DNA of 64,000 nt from CAVOOW01 sp963697675 (GCA_963697675.1 CAVOOW010000006.1:930001-994000); one strand, 5' to 3'. Shown: positions 1 to 11,149, numbered from the stretch's first letter. The notes: generated by a model not told the origin, from the sequence alone. A program made the numbers and translations.

Positions 1-168
1 TCGGGCGGCATGGCCGCCGAGATTAGATGTTCGCTGCCTCGTCAGGAGCAGCGGGGCGTTCGGCTCGCGCTCGGCGTGCATATCGGGGCGTTTCACACCC
101 TCGGCGGAGGGGAACGCCGACACCGGACCCGTGTCGGGTCATTACGCCCACCTCCATCGGGAGTGACC

Positions 169-513
169 ATGAGCGAGCTGGTCGACAGTGACCAAGTACG
201 GATCAGGAACGAGCTGATCGCCGCACACGACAGTGCGGAGTTCATCGAGCTACGTCGAACGCACCGCAGTCTCGTCTTGCCGCTGACCGCGCTGTTCCTC
301 GGGTGGTATTTCCTCTACGTCCTGCTGGCTGATTACGCGCACGACTTCATGAGCCACAAGCTCTGGGGCAACATCACGGTCGGCCTGGTCATGGGGCTCT
401 TGCAGTTCGTCTCCACATTCGCGATCACGACGTTCTATGTGCGCTATGCCAACACACACCTCGATCCCGGAGCCAAACGGATCCGCGAGTCGATCGAAGG
501 AGTGGACAGATGA
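169..513 (+). CDS. DUF485 membrane protein, partner of ActP
   Basis: Small inner-membrane protein of 114 aa in the DUF485 family, which almost always lies directly upstream of acetate permease genes (family knowledge). Two hydrophobic segments are visible, about residues 35-58 and 70-95, with a charged N-terminus and C-terminus. The frame is open further upstream, but the ATG at 169 is preceded by a GGGAG ribosome site and gives the usual family length. Its ATG-distal end overlaps the actP start by 4 bp (ATGA), so the two are translationally coupled. Its biochemical role is not established; an accessory role in acetate/cation symport is inferred from the pairing. Confidence 0.88.
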   Translation: MSELVDSDQVRIRNELIAAHDSAEFIELRRTHRSLVLPLTALFLGWYFLYVLLADYAHDFMSHKLWGNITVGLVMGLLQFVSTFAITTFYVRYANTHLDPGAKRIRESIEGVDR

Positions 514-2147
514 GGGCGCTTGCCGCTGACACTGTCGGCTCCCCCGGCGTCAACATCACGATCTTCCTCATCTTCGTGGCGATCACGCTCGTCGTCGTCG
601 CCCGGGCGTCACGCAACAACAAGACCGCGTCGGACTACTACGCGGCGGGACGGGCTTTCACCGGACCGCAGAACGGCATCGCGATCTCCGGCGACTACCT
701 GTCCGCCGCCTCGTTCCTCGGCATCGCCGGCGCGATCGCAATCAGCGGCTATGACGGCTTCCTCTACTCCATCGGGTTCCTCGTGGCCTGGCTGGTGGCC
801 CTGCTGCTCGTCGCCGAACTGCTGCGCAACACCGGAAAGTTCACGATGGGCGACGTCCTGTCGTTCCGGATGCAGCAGAAGCCGGTCCGCGCCGCCGCGG
901 CCATCACGACGGTTGCCGTCTCGCTGTTCTACCTCATCGCCCAGATGGCGGGGGCCGGAGGTCTCGTCGCGCTGTTGCTCGGAGTAGACGGCAAGTCCGG
1001 CCAGAACCTGACGATCGCAGTCGTGGGCGCGGTCATGATCTTCTACGTCCTCGTCGGCGGCATGAAAGGCACGACGTGGGTACAGATCATCAAGGCCACG
1101 CTGCTCATCGCCGGCACGTTCATCATGACGGCGTGGGTGCTCGGCAAGTACGGCCTCAACCTGTCCAGCCTGCTCGGTGACGCTGTCGACAAGGGCGGCG
1201 AGACCGGCGAGGCCCTCCTCGGGCCCGGCAAGCAGTACGGCCTCACCCGCACGACCCAGCTCGACTTCATCTCCCTGTCGCTCGCACTCGTGCTCGGCAC
1301 TGCGGGCCTGCCGCACGTCCTGATGCGCTTCTACACCGTGCCGACGGCCAAGGAGGCCCGGCGGTCGGTCGTGTGGGCGATCTGGCTGATCGGCGGCTTC
1401 TACCTGATGACGCTCGTCCTCGGCTACGGCGCCGCGGCGCTGGTCGGCCCCGAAAAGATCCTCGCCGCACCCGGCAAGGCCAACTCGGCAGCACCTCTGC
1501 TCGCCTATGAGCTCGGCGGCACGCTGCTGCTCGGCATCATCGCTGCAGTCGCGTTCGCCACCATCCTGGCCGTCGTGGCCGGCCTGACGATCACTGCGTC
1601 CGCGTCGTTCGCGCACGACGTCTACGCCAACGTGATCCACGACGGCCGGGAGACGGCCGAGGGGTCCGAGGTTCGCGTCGCTCGCATCACGGCGGTCGTG
1701 ATCGGGACGGTCGCCATTCTCGGTGGAATCCTGGCCAACGGCCAGAACATCGCCTTCCTGGTCGCGCTGGCCTTCGCGGTCGCGGCGTCGGCGAACCTGC
1801 CGACGATTCTCTACACGCTCTACTGGAAGAGGTTCAACACCCGTGGCGCGCTGTTCAGCATGTACGGCGGGTTGATCAGCTGCGTCACTCTGATCATCTT
1901 CTCGCCGGTCGTCTCAGGGAAGCCGGCGGCTCCCGGCACGACCGACAGCCTGTCGATGATCAAGGACACCTCAATCGACTTCCACTGGTTCCCGCTCGAC
2001 AACCCCGGCATCGTCTCGATCCCGCTGTCGTTCCTGCTCGGCTGGGTCGGCACGGTGACGAGCCGCGAACACAACGCAGCGAAGTACGCCGAGATGGAGG
2101 TGCGCGCGCTGACCGGTGCCGGCTCTGAGAAGGCCACCGAGCACTAG
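510..2147 (+). CDS. actP: Cation/acetate symporter (SSS family)
   Basis: Sodium:solute symporter family permease of 545 aa, expected to import acetate and other short monocarboxylates across the cytoplasmic membrane. The N-terminal segment with SDYYAAGR followed by NGIAISGDYLSAASFLG is the typical ActP signature, and about 13 hydrophobic segments run through the protein. It starts with the ATGA overlap of the DUF485 gene. The acetyl-CoA synthetase gene follows 171 bp downstream on the same strand, so uptake and activation of acetate are clustered. The call is secure at family level; the exact substrate is inferred from family and context. Confidence 0.92.
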   Translation: MRALAADTVGSPGVNITIFLIFVAITLVVVARASRNNKTASDYYAAGRAFTGPQNGIAISGDYLSAASFLGIAGAIAISGYDGFLYSIGFLVAWLVALLLVAELLRNTGKFTMGDVLSFRMQQKPVRAAAAITTVAVSLFYLIAQMAGAGGLVALLLGVDGKSGQNLTIAVVGAVMIFYVLVGGMKGTTWVQIIKATLLIAGTFIMTAWVLGKYGLNLSSLLGDAVDKGGETGEALLGPGKQYGLTRTTQLDFISLSLALVLGTAGLPHVLMRFYTVPTAKEARRSVVWAIWLIGGFYLMTLVLGYGAAALVGPEKILAAPGKANSAAPLLAYELGGTLLLGIIAAVAFATILAVVAGLTITASASFAHDVYANVIHDGRETAEGSEVRVARITAVVIGTVAILGGILANGQNIAFLVALAFAVAASANLPTILYTLYWKRFNTRGALFSMYGGLISCVTLIIFSPVVSGKPAAPGTTDSLSMIKDTSIDFHWFPLDNPGIVSIPLSFLLGWVGTVTSREHNAAKYAEMEVRALTGAGSEKATEH

Positions 2148-2318
2148 GCGTGCCTGCGTTCAGGGAGGCAATCGCCAGGCATCCGGGCCTCGCCTTGCCT
2201 GTAACCGCGAGACGACGCGCGGCGCACTGACACCCCCGCCCTTGCGTCCACGCACACTCGCTGGTGGAGTAGCCCAAGCCAGGCGGCCCGGTGCGGCCCG
2301 GACGACGAAGGAGCAACC

Positions 2319-4280
<1,962 letters not shown>

Positions 4281-4352
4281 TACGTGTCCCGCCGCGCCGC
4301 GGAAGGGCGAGCAGGCGTGGCAGGCTGACGCGGAGCGTGGCGGCGTCACCAC

Positions 4353-4358
4353 TAGCCT
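4353..4358 (+). promoter_or_regulatory. Putative -10 element (TAGCCT) of a leaderless gene
   Basis: A TANNNT hexamer lies exactly 6 nt before the ATG at 4365. With normal initiation 6-8 nt downstream of the -10, transcription would start at the initiation codon. No ribosome site is visible between them. Inference from geometry only. Confidence 0.35.
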
Positions 4359-4364
4359 GCGGTG

Positions 4365-5249
4365 ATGCGCATCGGTGTCGTCGTGTTGCCTGAGCTGCCA
4401 TGGACCATGCAGGTGCGACAGTGGCAGCGCCTCGATGAATGGGGCTTCCACGCGGCCTACACCTATGACCACCTCGCGTGGCGGTCGCTGGCCGACTCTC
4501 CGTGGTACGCAACGGTGCCCGTCCTCGCCGCCGCCGCAACGGCCACCCGACGCATCCGGCTGGGCACGTGGGTCGCCTCACCGAACTTCCGCCACCCCGT
4601 GCCGTTCGCCAAGGAGCTGATGACCCTGGACGAGCTGTCCCAGGGCCGGTTCGTCCTCGGCATCGGGGCCGGCGGCACGGGTTTCGACGCAACGGTCCTC
4701 GGCGACGCCGAGCCGACAGCAGGCGAGCGAGTGGCGAAGTTCGCGGAGTTCGTGGAGGCCCTCGACCTGCTCCTCACCCAACCGAGCACAACGTACGACG
4801 GCGCGTGGTTCCGCGCCGTCGACGCGCGAATGGTCCCCGGCTGCGTGCAGCAGCCCCGGTTGCCGTTCGTGGTGGCCGCAAACGGTCCCCGGGCGATGCG
4901 CGTCGTCGCCCGTCATGGACAAGGCTGGGCCACGACCGGCGTCACTCCGTCCGAGGACGGGCCGACCCGCTGGTGGGCCGCGCTGCCCGACGCCATCGGC
5001 CGTCTCGAGGACGCTCTCGCCGCGGCCGGCCGCAAGCCTGGTGATGTCGAGCGTTTTCTCAGCGTCGACGCGTCCGGTGCCTTCGCGCTCGACTCGGTCG
5101 AGCAGTTGCGCGACGTCATCGGCCGCGCGGAACGCCTCGGTTTTGCCGAGATCGTCGTGCACTGGCCGCGACCCGAGGGTGTCTACGCAGGAGACGAACG
5201 CGTACTAGAACAGGTCGCCACCGACGTCCTGCCGCAGCTCGACGCCTGA
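4365..5249 (+). CDS. LLM-class (F420/FMN-dependent) oxidoreductase
   Basis: Luciferase-like monooxygenase fold protein of 294 aa, probably using F420 or FMN. Family-typical stretches are the N-terminal VVLPELPW, a conserved 'YDHLAWR' near residue 30, LDELSQGRFVLGIGAGG, and the C-terminal region with VHWPRP. I chose the ATG at 4365 (a GTG lies one codon upstream) because a TAGCCT -10 hexamer 6 nt upstream fits leaderless initiation there. It stands alone between acsA and nhaA. The substrate is unknown; many actinobacterial members are orphan oxidoreductases. Confidence 0.8.
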   Translation: MRIGVVVLPELPWTMQVRQWQRLDEWGFHAAYTYDHLAWRSLADSPWYATVPVLAAAATATRRIRLGTWVASPNFRHPVPFAKELMTLDELSQGRFVLGIGAGGTGFDATVLGDAEPTAGERVAKFAEFVEALDLLLTQPSTTYDGAWFRAVDARMVPGCVQQPRLPFVVAANGPRAMRVVARHGQGWATTGVTPSEDGPTRWWAALPDAIGRLEDALAAAGRKPGDVERFLSVDASGAFALDSVEQLRDVIGRAERLGFAEIVVHWPRPEGVYAGDERVLEQVATDVLPQLDA

Positions 5250-5359
5250 CGCGCGCCGGGCGGATCCGGGGGCACCAGCCGATAGTCTCCCTGATGGTGC
5301 GCCGGGAAGTCTGGTCGGCAAGGTGATAACGGTTGTCCACTTTCCCGAGGAGCGCTTGA

Positions 5360-6682
5360 ATGCCCAGCCCGAGGCGCGCCGCTCGCCGGATCTTCCTGGC
5401 GCGGCCGTCACTAGCCGAGCGCGGCTATCTGACTCAGCTGCTGCGCCAGGAGACCGTGGGCGGTGCCCTGCTCCTCGCCGCCACGGTCGTGGCGCTGGCG
5501 TGGGCCAACTCGCCGTGGTCGGATGCGTACGACCGCCTGCGCGATCACGCGATCGGTCCTGCCGCCCTTCAGCTGCACCTCCCCCTGTCCGACTGGGCCA
5601 GCGACGGTCTGCTCGCGCTGTTCTTCTTCGTTGCGGGTCTCGAGCTCAAGCGCGAGCTGACCATCGGGTCGCTCCGCCGGCCCGCGGAGGCGCTGCTGCC
5701 GATCGGCGCGGCGTTGCTGGGCATGGCCGTACCTGCGCTGATCTATCTGTTCTTCACGCGCAACGACCCGGTCGCCGCCCGCGGGTGGGCGATCCCCACG
5801 GCCACCGACATCGCGTTCTGCCTGGCCGTGCTGGCGGTCGTCGGCCGGTCGCTCCCGTCGGCCCTGCGCGCCTTCCTGCTGACCCTTGCCGTCGTCGACG
5901 ACCTGGTCGCCATCGTGATCATCGGCCTGTTCTATGCCAGCGACGTCGACGTGTGGCTGCTGGCCAGTGCACTGCTGCCGCTCGCCGCGTACGCAGGGCT
6001 GCAGCGGGCGGGCATCGACAACTGGGTCGTGCTGCTGCCGTTGGGCGTCCTGGCGTGGGGGCTGACACACGCGGCCGGCGTGCATCCCACCGTGGCGGCC
6101 GTTGCCGTCGGGCTGTTGACTCGCGTCACGCCACGTGCAGGGCAGACCCAGGGTCCGGTGGTGCGGTTCGAGCACTGGTGGCGGCCGATTTCAGCCGCGG
6201 TGGCCGTGCCGCTGTTCGCGTTGCTGAGCGCCGGCATCGCTGTCTCGGCCGACTCTGTCGCGGCCGCACTGCATGATCCTGCGGCGCAGGGTGTCTTCGT
6301 GGGGCGGCTGATCGGCAAGACCGTCGGCATCTTCGGTGGGGCGTACTTGCTCACCCGGTTGACCGCGGCGCGGTTGAATCCCGATCTCGACTGGGCCGAC
6401 GTCTTCGGTGTCGGCCTGCTGGCGGGCATCGGGTTCGCGGTGCCACTGTTGGTGAGCGACGTGACGTTCGGTGCCGGCTCGCCGCGCGACGACCGCGTGA
6501 CCGCGGGGATCCTGGCGACAGCGCTGGTCGCAGCGCTCGCTGGGGGGTTGTGGTTGCGGCTGCGGCATCGGCACTATGAGCGGCTCTACCTCGAGGAGAA
6601 TCGCGACGAGGACAACGACGGGATCCCCGACGTCTATCAGCGCTCGATCGAGGGGCAGACTGACCCGCACAGCGACCGCTGA
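5360..6682 (+). CDS. nhaA: Na+/H+ antiporter NhaA
   Basis: Inner-membrane Na+/H+ antiporter of 440 aa that exports sodium in exchange for protons. Characteristic NhaA stretches are WANSPWSDAYDRL near the start, LFFFVAGLELKREL, ATDIAFCLAVL and the ion-binding motif LAVVDDLVAIVII with its twin aspartates. A hydrophilic C-terminal tail rich in acidic residues (EENRDEDNDGIPDVYQR) extends beyond the membrane core. The ATG at 5360 has a GAGGAG ribosome site. Followed after 26 bp by the holin-like gene. Confidence 0.93.
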   Translation: MPSPRRAARRIFLARPSLAERGYLTQLLRQETVGGALLLAATVVALAWANSPWSDAYDRLRDHAIGPAALQLHLPLSDWASDGLLALFFFVAGLELKRELTIGSLRRPAEALLPIGAALLGMAVPALIYLFFTRNDPVAARGWAIPTATDIAFCLAVLAVVGRSLPSALRAFLLTLAVVDDLVAIVIIGLFYASDVDVWLLASALLPLAAYAGLQRAGIDNWVVLLPLGVLAWGLTHAAGVHPTVAAVAVGLLTRVTPRAGQTQGPVVRFEHWWRPISAAVAVPLFALLSAGIAVSADSVAAALHDPAAQGVFVGRLIGKTVGIFGGAYLLTRLTAARLNPDLDWADVFGVGLLAGIGFAVPLLVSDVTFGAGSPRDDRVTAGILATALVAALAGGLWLRLRHRHYERLYLEENRDEDNDGIPDVYQRSIEGQTDPHSDR

Positions 6683-6708
6683 CGGGTGCGACTCACGGAG
6701 GTGGCGAG

Positions 6709-7143
6709 ATGACTGAGACGACTCCGGCCGGCAGCCCGCAGAACGACGAGTCGCTCGGCGTGCTGTTCGCCACGGCGAGCCGCGACCTGTCGACACTCGT
6801 CAGGAGCGAGATCGAGCTGGCGAAGGTCGAGCTCGCGACCGGGGCCAAGAAGGGCGCTGCCGGCGGTGGGATGTTCGCGGCTGCCGGGTTCCTCTGCCTG
6901 CTCGCCGTGGTCCTGCTGACCATCTCTGCCGCTTTCGGCCTGGTCGCGGCCGGCCTGGACCCGGCGATCGCGTTCCTCATCGTTGCCGGTGTGCTGATCC
7001 TGGTTGCCGTCGTGCTGGCACTCGTGGGCAAGAGAGCGCTCGGATCGCTAGGCCCGCCCGAGCGCACCATCCGCACCACCAAGGACACCGCCGCATTCCT
7101 CAAGAGCCCGCGTTCGGGCGATGCGCCGTCGCCGAGCAGCTGA
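6709..7143 (+). CDS. Phage holin-like membrane protein (Phage_holin_3_6/DUF1469 type)
   Basis: Membrane protein of 144 aa with an N-terminal amphipathic helix (residues about 20-45, 'SEIELAKVELATGAKKGAAGGG') and two long hydrophobic segments (about 48-70 and 78-100). This arrangement is typical of the actinobacterial putative phage-holin superfamily 3, which despite the name is chromosomal and not lytic-phage-linked. A strong GGAGGTGG ribosome site precedes the ATG. Its 3' end overlaps the next gene's start. It corresponds positionally to Rv3669. Function unknown. Confidence 0.75.
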   Translation: MTETTPAGSPQNDESLGVLFATASRDLSTLVRSEIELAKVELATGAKKGAAGGGMFAAAGFLCLLAVVLLTISAAFGLVAAGLDPAIAFLIVAGVLILVAVVLALVGKRALGSLGPPERTIRTTKDTAAFLKSPRSGDAPSPSS

Positions 7144-8062
7144 GCACCGACCCGACGCCTCCGTCGCCCGGGTCGCCGGGCCGTGGGAGCACCGTATGGT
7201 CGCGGCCAACGGTGCTCGGTTCCACGTCGCCGTCGCCGGGGAAGGACCACTTGTCCTTTTCCTGCATGGCTTTCCTGAGTTCTGGTGGGCCTGGCGGCAC
7301 CAGCTGGTGAGCCTGGCGGAGGCGGGGTACAAGGCGGCCGCCATGGATCTGCGAGGCTTCGGTGCCAGCGACAAGCCACCCCGAGGCTATGACCCGATGA
7401 CCCTCGCGGCGGATGCCGCGGGAGTGATCCGCTCGCTCGGCGAGCGCGACGCTGTGCTGGTCGGGCACGGCCTCGGTGGCGCTGTGGCGTGGACTGCCGG
7501 CGTCGTGCACCCACGACAGGTACGTCGCCTGGTGCCGGTGTCGATGCCACATCCACGCCGACTTCGTCGCGCCCACCTGACCGACCCGCGGCAGCTCGCC
7601 GCGAGCCGGCAGCTGGCCAGCTATCAGGCGCCGTTCGCTCCCGAACGCCGACTGGTCGCCGACGGCGGGCTCGAGGTGCTGCGACTGCTGCATGCCTGGT
7701 CGGGACCCGGCTGGCCGGACGGAGAGGCTGCCAACCGCTATTGCGAGGCGATCCGCATCCCGGGCGTCGCCAACTGCGCGATGGAGCCCTACCGCTGGGG
7801 TGTCCGCTCCGTGCCGCGCCCCGACGGCCTGCGCTATGCCCGCCGGATGAGCAGCCCCGTGACCGTCCCGACCCTGCAGATTCATGGCGTACTCGACCCG
7901 GCGGTGCTGGTGCGCAGCGCGCAGGGGTCCGATCGCTATGTCGAGGCCGACTACCGGCTGCGATTGATGGACGGCGTCGGTCACTTCCCCCACGAGGAGG
8001 ACCCGGCCACGTTCACCCGGGTGCTGCTCGAGTGGCTGCGCGACGCCTCGGTGGACGAGTGA
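7121..8062 (+). CDS. EphE-like alpha/beta hydrolase lacking the usual nucleophile
   Basis: Alpha/beta hydrolase of 313 aa resembling actinobacterial epoxide hydrolases; it sits where ephE (Rv3670) lies in M. tuberculosis. The oxyanion-hole motif HGFPEFWWAWRHQL is intact, as are the candidate acid (HGVLDPAV) and the base histidine (GVGHFPHEE). The nucleophile elbow reads VGHGLGG, with glycine where epoxide hydrolases have aspartate and esterases serine. Hydrolytic activity is therefore doubtful. The ATG at 7121 overlaps the upstream gene by 23 bp; an internal ATG at 7196 would still keep the fold. Its stop overlaps the DUF309 start. Confidence 0.8.
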   Translation: MRRRRAAEHRPDASVARVAGPWEHRMVAANGARFHVAVAGEGPLVLFLHGFPEFWWAWRHQLVSLAEAGYKAAAMDLRGFGASDKPPRGYDPMTLAADAAGVIRSLGERDAVLVGHGLGGAVAWTAGVVHPRQVRRLVPVSMPHPRRLRRAHLTDPRQLAASRQLASYQAPFAPERRLVADGGLEVLRLLHAWSGPGWPDGEAANRYCEAIRIPGVANCAMEPYRWGVRSVPRPDGLRYARRMSSPVTVPTLQIHGVLDPAVLVRSAQGSDRYVEADYRLRLMDGVGHFPHEEDPATFTRVLLEWLRDASVDE

Positions 8063-8574
8063 GCACGCCGCCACCGCGGGATCGCGACGCGCGTGGCAGG
8101 GCCCTCAACGCCCGGCCGCGAGACGGCCTGGGCCGGCCGCTGCCTCGTGGCAGCGAAGGGGTCGAGCGCGTGCCCGAGGACCTCGTACTGCCACCGCGGG
8201 AGTCGCTCGTCGAGGCACAGCGACTGCTCGACCTCGGCCGACCGTTCCATGCGCACGAGGTGCTCGAGGGCACCTGGAAGGCCGCACCCGCGCACGAGCG
8301 CGACCTGTGGCAGGGCCTGGCCCAGCTGGCCGTCGGCCTGACCCATCTGGCTCGTGGCAACCGCACCGGCGCAGTCACCCTGCTGCGCCGAGCGGCCGGC
8401 CGCATCGAGCCGTACAGCCACCCGAACTGCGAACAGAGTCACGACCAGCATGCCGACCGGCCCTATGGCATCGACGTTGCCGCGCTCGTCTCGTTCGCCC
8501 GCGACACGGCCGACGCGCTCGAGGCCGGAGCAGAGCCCAGCCGTGCGATGCCGCGGCTGCGCCACAAGGCCTGA
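8059..8574 (+). CDS. DUF309 family protein
   Basis: 171-aa protein with the DUF309 helical domain. Signature residues are FHAHEVLEGTWKAAP, WQGLAQLAVGLTHLARGN and a C-terminal YGIDVAALV. The N-terminal 35 residues are Arg/Pro-rich and probably disordered. The GTG start shares GTGA with the hydrolase stop, implying coupling. Molecular function is unknown. It is convergent with marP; the 88-bp gap shows no clear hairpin. Confidence 0.8.
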   Translation: MSTPPPRDRDARGRALNARPRDGLGRPLPRGSEGVERVPEDLVLPPRESLVEAQRLLDLGRPFHAHEVLEGTWKAAPAHERDLWQGLAQLAVGLTHLARGNRTGAVTLLRRAAGRIEPYSHPNCEQSHDQHADRPYGIDVAALVSFARDTADALEAGAEPSRAMPRLRHKA

Positions 8575-8662
8575 CTCGTTCTTGCTTGTTTCCCAGCAAC
8601 GGATAGGTGATCAGCCTCCCGGTGGCCCAAGCGCCATCCGAAGTCTGCGAATTCGCGCGCGT

Positions 8663-9844
8663 TCAGGCGCAGGACTCGGTCGACGTCTCGGTCGTGCGGC
8701 CCTTGCCGGCAGTCACGACCGGAGCGACCTCGTCGGCCGTGAGGGCATAGCCGGTCTCGGGGTCGTCGAGCGACTTGGCGAAGACGACGCCGTAGACGTC
8801 ACCCGACGGTGTGAGCAGCGGGCCGCCGGAGTTTCCCGGCTCCACGTCGGCATAGAGCGAGAAGACCTCGCGGGTGACCTGGTTGCGCTGGTAGATGTCC
8901 GGCCCGCGTGCCTGGATGGTGTCGCGGATGCGCGCTGGCTCGAGCTGGAACGGGCCGCCTTGCGGGAAGCCGGCGACGACTCCGGAGTCGCCGCGGCCAC
9001 CGCCCGCGTCGAAGTCGAGCGCGGCGGCGCGCAGGTCAGGGACGTAGAGAACGGCCAGGTCGCGCTCGGGGTCGAAGACGACGACGCGCGCGGGCAACCG
9101 GTTCCCCACGCCGCCGACCCGCACGTTGGGCCGCGTGACACCGGCGACGACGTGCGCGTTGGTGAGCACGTGCTGGGGGGAGATGACGAAGCCGCTGCCG
9201 TCCAGCCGTCGGCTGCAGGAACGGGCAGTGCCCTCGATCTCCACGACGCTGGCGCTGGCCTTGCGGATGGCGGGGCGGCGCGCCACCTCCGCCTTCGGCG
9301 GGTCGACGGCGCGGATGCGCTCGGGAGAGAGGCCGCCGAACACCGTGGGCAGGCCGCTGTCGTCGAGCACCCGGCGGAACGAGGAGAACAGCGTGTCCGC
9401 CGACTCGGGCATGACCCCGTCGACCGCCGTGATGATCCGCGAGTCACCGATCTGCCGAGAGAGCGCGGGCACCGGTCCCGGCCGCAACGACGACGCGAGG
9501 AACCACGACACCAGCAGCAGAGCGACCACGCTCACCAGCGCGCCCAGACCGGCATCGACCACCCGGGCCGGCCGCCAGGTGATGCGGTCGCGAACCATCG
9601 CACCGAGCCACGCGAGCGTCACCTGGCCGACCGTCGCTGCGAGCAGGACGAGGGCGATCGCGACCAGCGACTGGAACACCCCCGGATCGAGTCGCTGGAC
9701 CACCGACGGCGCGAACAACAAGCCGATGACGCCGCCACCCAGGAAACCGACGAAGGCGAGGACACCGACGACGAAGCCCTGGCGATAGCCGCTGAAGGCG
9801 AACGAGAGCGCCGAGATGACAAGCAGGAGGTCGATCCAGTTCAC
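8663..9844 (-). CDS. marP: Membrane-anchored periplasmic serine protease MarP
   Basis: Trypsin-like protease of 393 aa anchored by an N-terminal CvpA-like region with four hydrophobic segments (residues about 5-120). In M. tuberculosis the homologue Rv3671c protects against acid and oxidative stress. The catalytic triad is visible: His231 (LTNAHVV), Asp262 (PERDLAVL) and Ser339 (EPGNSGGPLL). Cys210 and Cys392, flanking the protease domain, match the positions of the activity-controlling disulfide in the mycobacterial enzyme. It is the last gene of the minus-strand nth-tlpA-Nudix-marP run, 7 bp after the Nudix gene. Confidence 0.92.
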   Translation of the reverse strand: MNWIDLLLVISALSFAFSGYRQGFVVGVLAFVGFLGGGVIGLLFAPSVVQRLDPGVFQSLVAIALVLLAATVGQVTLAWLGAMVRDRITWRPARVVDAGLGALVSVVALLLVSWFLASSLRPGPVPALSRQIGDSRIITAVDGVMPESADTLFSSFRRVLDDSGLPTVFGGLSPERIRAVDPPKAEVARRPAIRKASASVVEIEGTARSCSRRLDGSGFVISPQHVLTNAHVVAGVTRPNVRVGGVGNRLPARVVVFDPERDLAVLYVPDLRAAALDFDAGGGRGDSGVVAGFPQGGPFQLEPARIRDTIQARGPDIYQRNQVTREVFSLYADVEPGNSGGPLLTPSGDVYGVVFAKSLDDPETGYALTADEVAPVVTAGKGRTTETSTESCA

Positions 9845-9851
9845 AGGGCGC

Positions 9852-10547
9852 TCACCGGGGCGCTCCTGTCATCTCGGGCGGCAGCTCTTCGAAGCGTCCT
9901 TGGTCCCAGGGCTGTTCCCAGCCGGCCAGGAGCAACAACCTGTCCAGCAAGCCGGCCGTGAATCCCCACACCAGAAGCCCCGATACACGGAAAGCGGCGC
10001 CGACGTACCCGCTGGGATGGGTGACCTGCATGCGGTTCGCGGGGTCCAGCAGCTCACGCAGCGGCACCCGGTGCACCGACGCCACCTCTCGCGGGTCCAC
10101 GACGCTCACCGTCGACGGCGCCCGCCACCACGCGAGCACTGGCGTCACCACGAAGCCGCTCGGTGGCAGGTAGAGCGCGGGCAGCGTCGTGATGACGTCG
10201 ACCCCCGCCGGGTCGAGGCCGGTCTCCTCCACCGCCTCGCGCAGCGCTGCCGCGACGGGGCCGTCGTCGCCCGGGTCGACTGCGCCGCCCGGGAAGGCGA
10301 CCTGGCGGGGGTGGCTGCGCATGTCGTGGGCGCGTTCGATCAGGAGTACGTCGCCGACGGGTCCCTCGGAGGGGGCGGTCTCACTCGTACTCTCGCCCGG
10401 ACCGAACAGGATCAGGATCGCCGACTCCCGGCCGCCCTCGTCGGGCGGCAGGAACCTGCTGAGCTGGTCGGGTGTGACCCCAGACGCGGCGTCGATCAGC
10501 GGCCGCAGCCACGGCGGCGCTTGCCCGCCGGCGCTGTGCCCGGTCAC
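9852..10547 (-). CDS. CoA pyrophosphatase-type Nudix hydrolase
   Basis: Nudix hydrolase of 231 aa. The CoA-type signature is present: SHPRQVAFPGGAVDPGDD followed by the helix AALREAVEETGLDP, in the same spacing as characterised CoA/acyl-CoA diphosphatases. It likely cleaves CoA or NUDP-linked metabolites in the cytosol. It corresponds to Rv3672c. Its start overlaps the tlpA stop by 4 bp and marP follows 7 bp later, so the operon is translationally coupled. Exact substrate untested. Confidence 0.88.
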   Translation of the reverse strand: MTGHSAGGQAPPWLRPLIDAASGVTPDQLSRFLPPDEGGRESAILILFGPGESTSETAPSEGPVGDVLLIERAHDMRSHPRQVAFPGGAVDPGDDGPVAAALREAVEETGLDPAGVDVITTLPALYLPPSGFVVTPVLAWWRAPSTVSVVDPREVASVHRVPLRELLDPANRMQVTHPSGYVGAAFRVSGLLVWGFTAGLLDRLLLLAGWEQPWDQGRFEELPPEMTGAPR

Positions 10548-11149
10548 ACGCGCACTCCGAGGTAGGTCGCGACGTAGGAGTCGAGCTGGCTCTGCGAGGT
10601 GAGCACGCCACGGTGCCGGTAGGCAACCCGACCGTCGGCCGTGACGAACCAGGTCTCAGGCGGGCTCGGCGCCTTGAGCGCCTTGATCGTCGCGGCGCCT
10701 TCCCCGTCGTGCACCGACGGGAAGAACATGTCGAAGTCGCGCGCGGACCGCAGGCCGAACCCGCGCGCGGCCTGATAGTGGATGCCGAAGAACCGCAGCT
10801 TGTCACCGGCCTCGCGGTGCAGGTCGGTGAACAACGGCGCCTCGTCGGCACAGTTGGTGCACCACGCCGCCCAGATGTTGAGCACCATCGGCGTGCCCCG
10901 CAGGTCCGAGAGGCGTACGGAGGGTCCGGCACCGAGGCACTTCAGGGTCAGCGGCGGGAGGCCGCCCGCCAGCGGAGGAACCTGCCTGGTCGCCGGGCAG
11001 GGCGGCACCGCGTCGATGTCGAGGCCGGCCTGCGCGGCGGCCGTGCGGGTCGACGCCTGAGACGAGTTGCCCGTGCTGCAGCCGGATGCCAGCAGGAGCG
11101 CGCAGCACGCGGCCACAGCAGTGAAGCCAGCGCGGCGGCCGCCACTCAT
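10544..11149 (-). CDS. TlpA-family thioredoxin-like lipoprotein
   Basis: Secreted, membrane-tethered thiol-disulfide oxidoreductase of 201 aa. A signal peptide ends in the lipobox LASGC, placing the lipidated cysteine at residue 24. The thioredoxin fold follows with the active site WCTNC (Cys97, Cys100). It corresponds to Rv3673c. Because marP, two genes downstream, depends on an extracytoplasmic disulfide, this protein is a plausible partner, but that is inference. It overlaps nth and the Nudix gene by 4 bp each. Confidence 0.88.
   Translation of the reverse strand: MSGGRRAGFTAVAACCALLLASGCSTGNSSQASTRTAAAQAGLDIDAVPPCPATRQVPPLAGGLPPLTLKCLGAGPSVRLSDLRGTPMVLNIWAAWCTNCADEAPLFTDLHREAGDKLRFFGIHYQAARGFGLRSARDFDMFFPSVHDGEGAATIKALKAPSPPETWFVTADGRVAYRHRGVLTSQSQLDSYVATYLGVRV

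Noticed and set aside
609..1640. Long minus-strand open frame opposite actP
   Set aside because: Shadow of a high-GC gene: Arg/Asp/Gly-rich composition, no family features, and actP is unambiguous.
5323..6276. Long plus-strand frame overlapping nhaA
   Set aside because: Out-of-frame shadow of nhaA with Arg/Ala-rich composition.
6709..7143. Prophage holin
   Set aside because: No endolysin or phage genes nearby; the family is chromosomal and syntenic with Rv3669.
8354..9961. 535-codon plus-strand frame across marP
   Set aside because: Overlaps the certain marP gene; low-complexity Arg/Asp/Gln composition typical of antisense frames.
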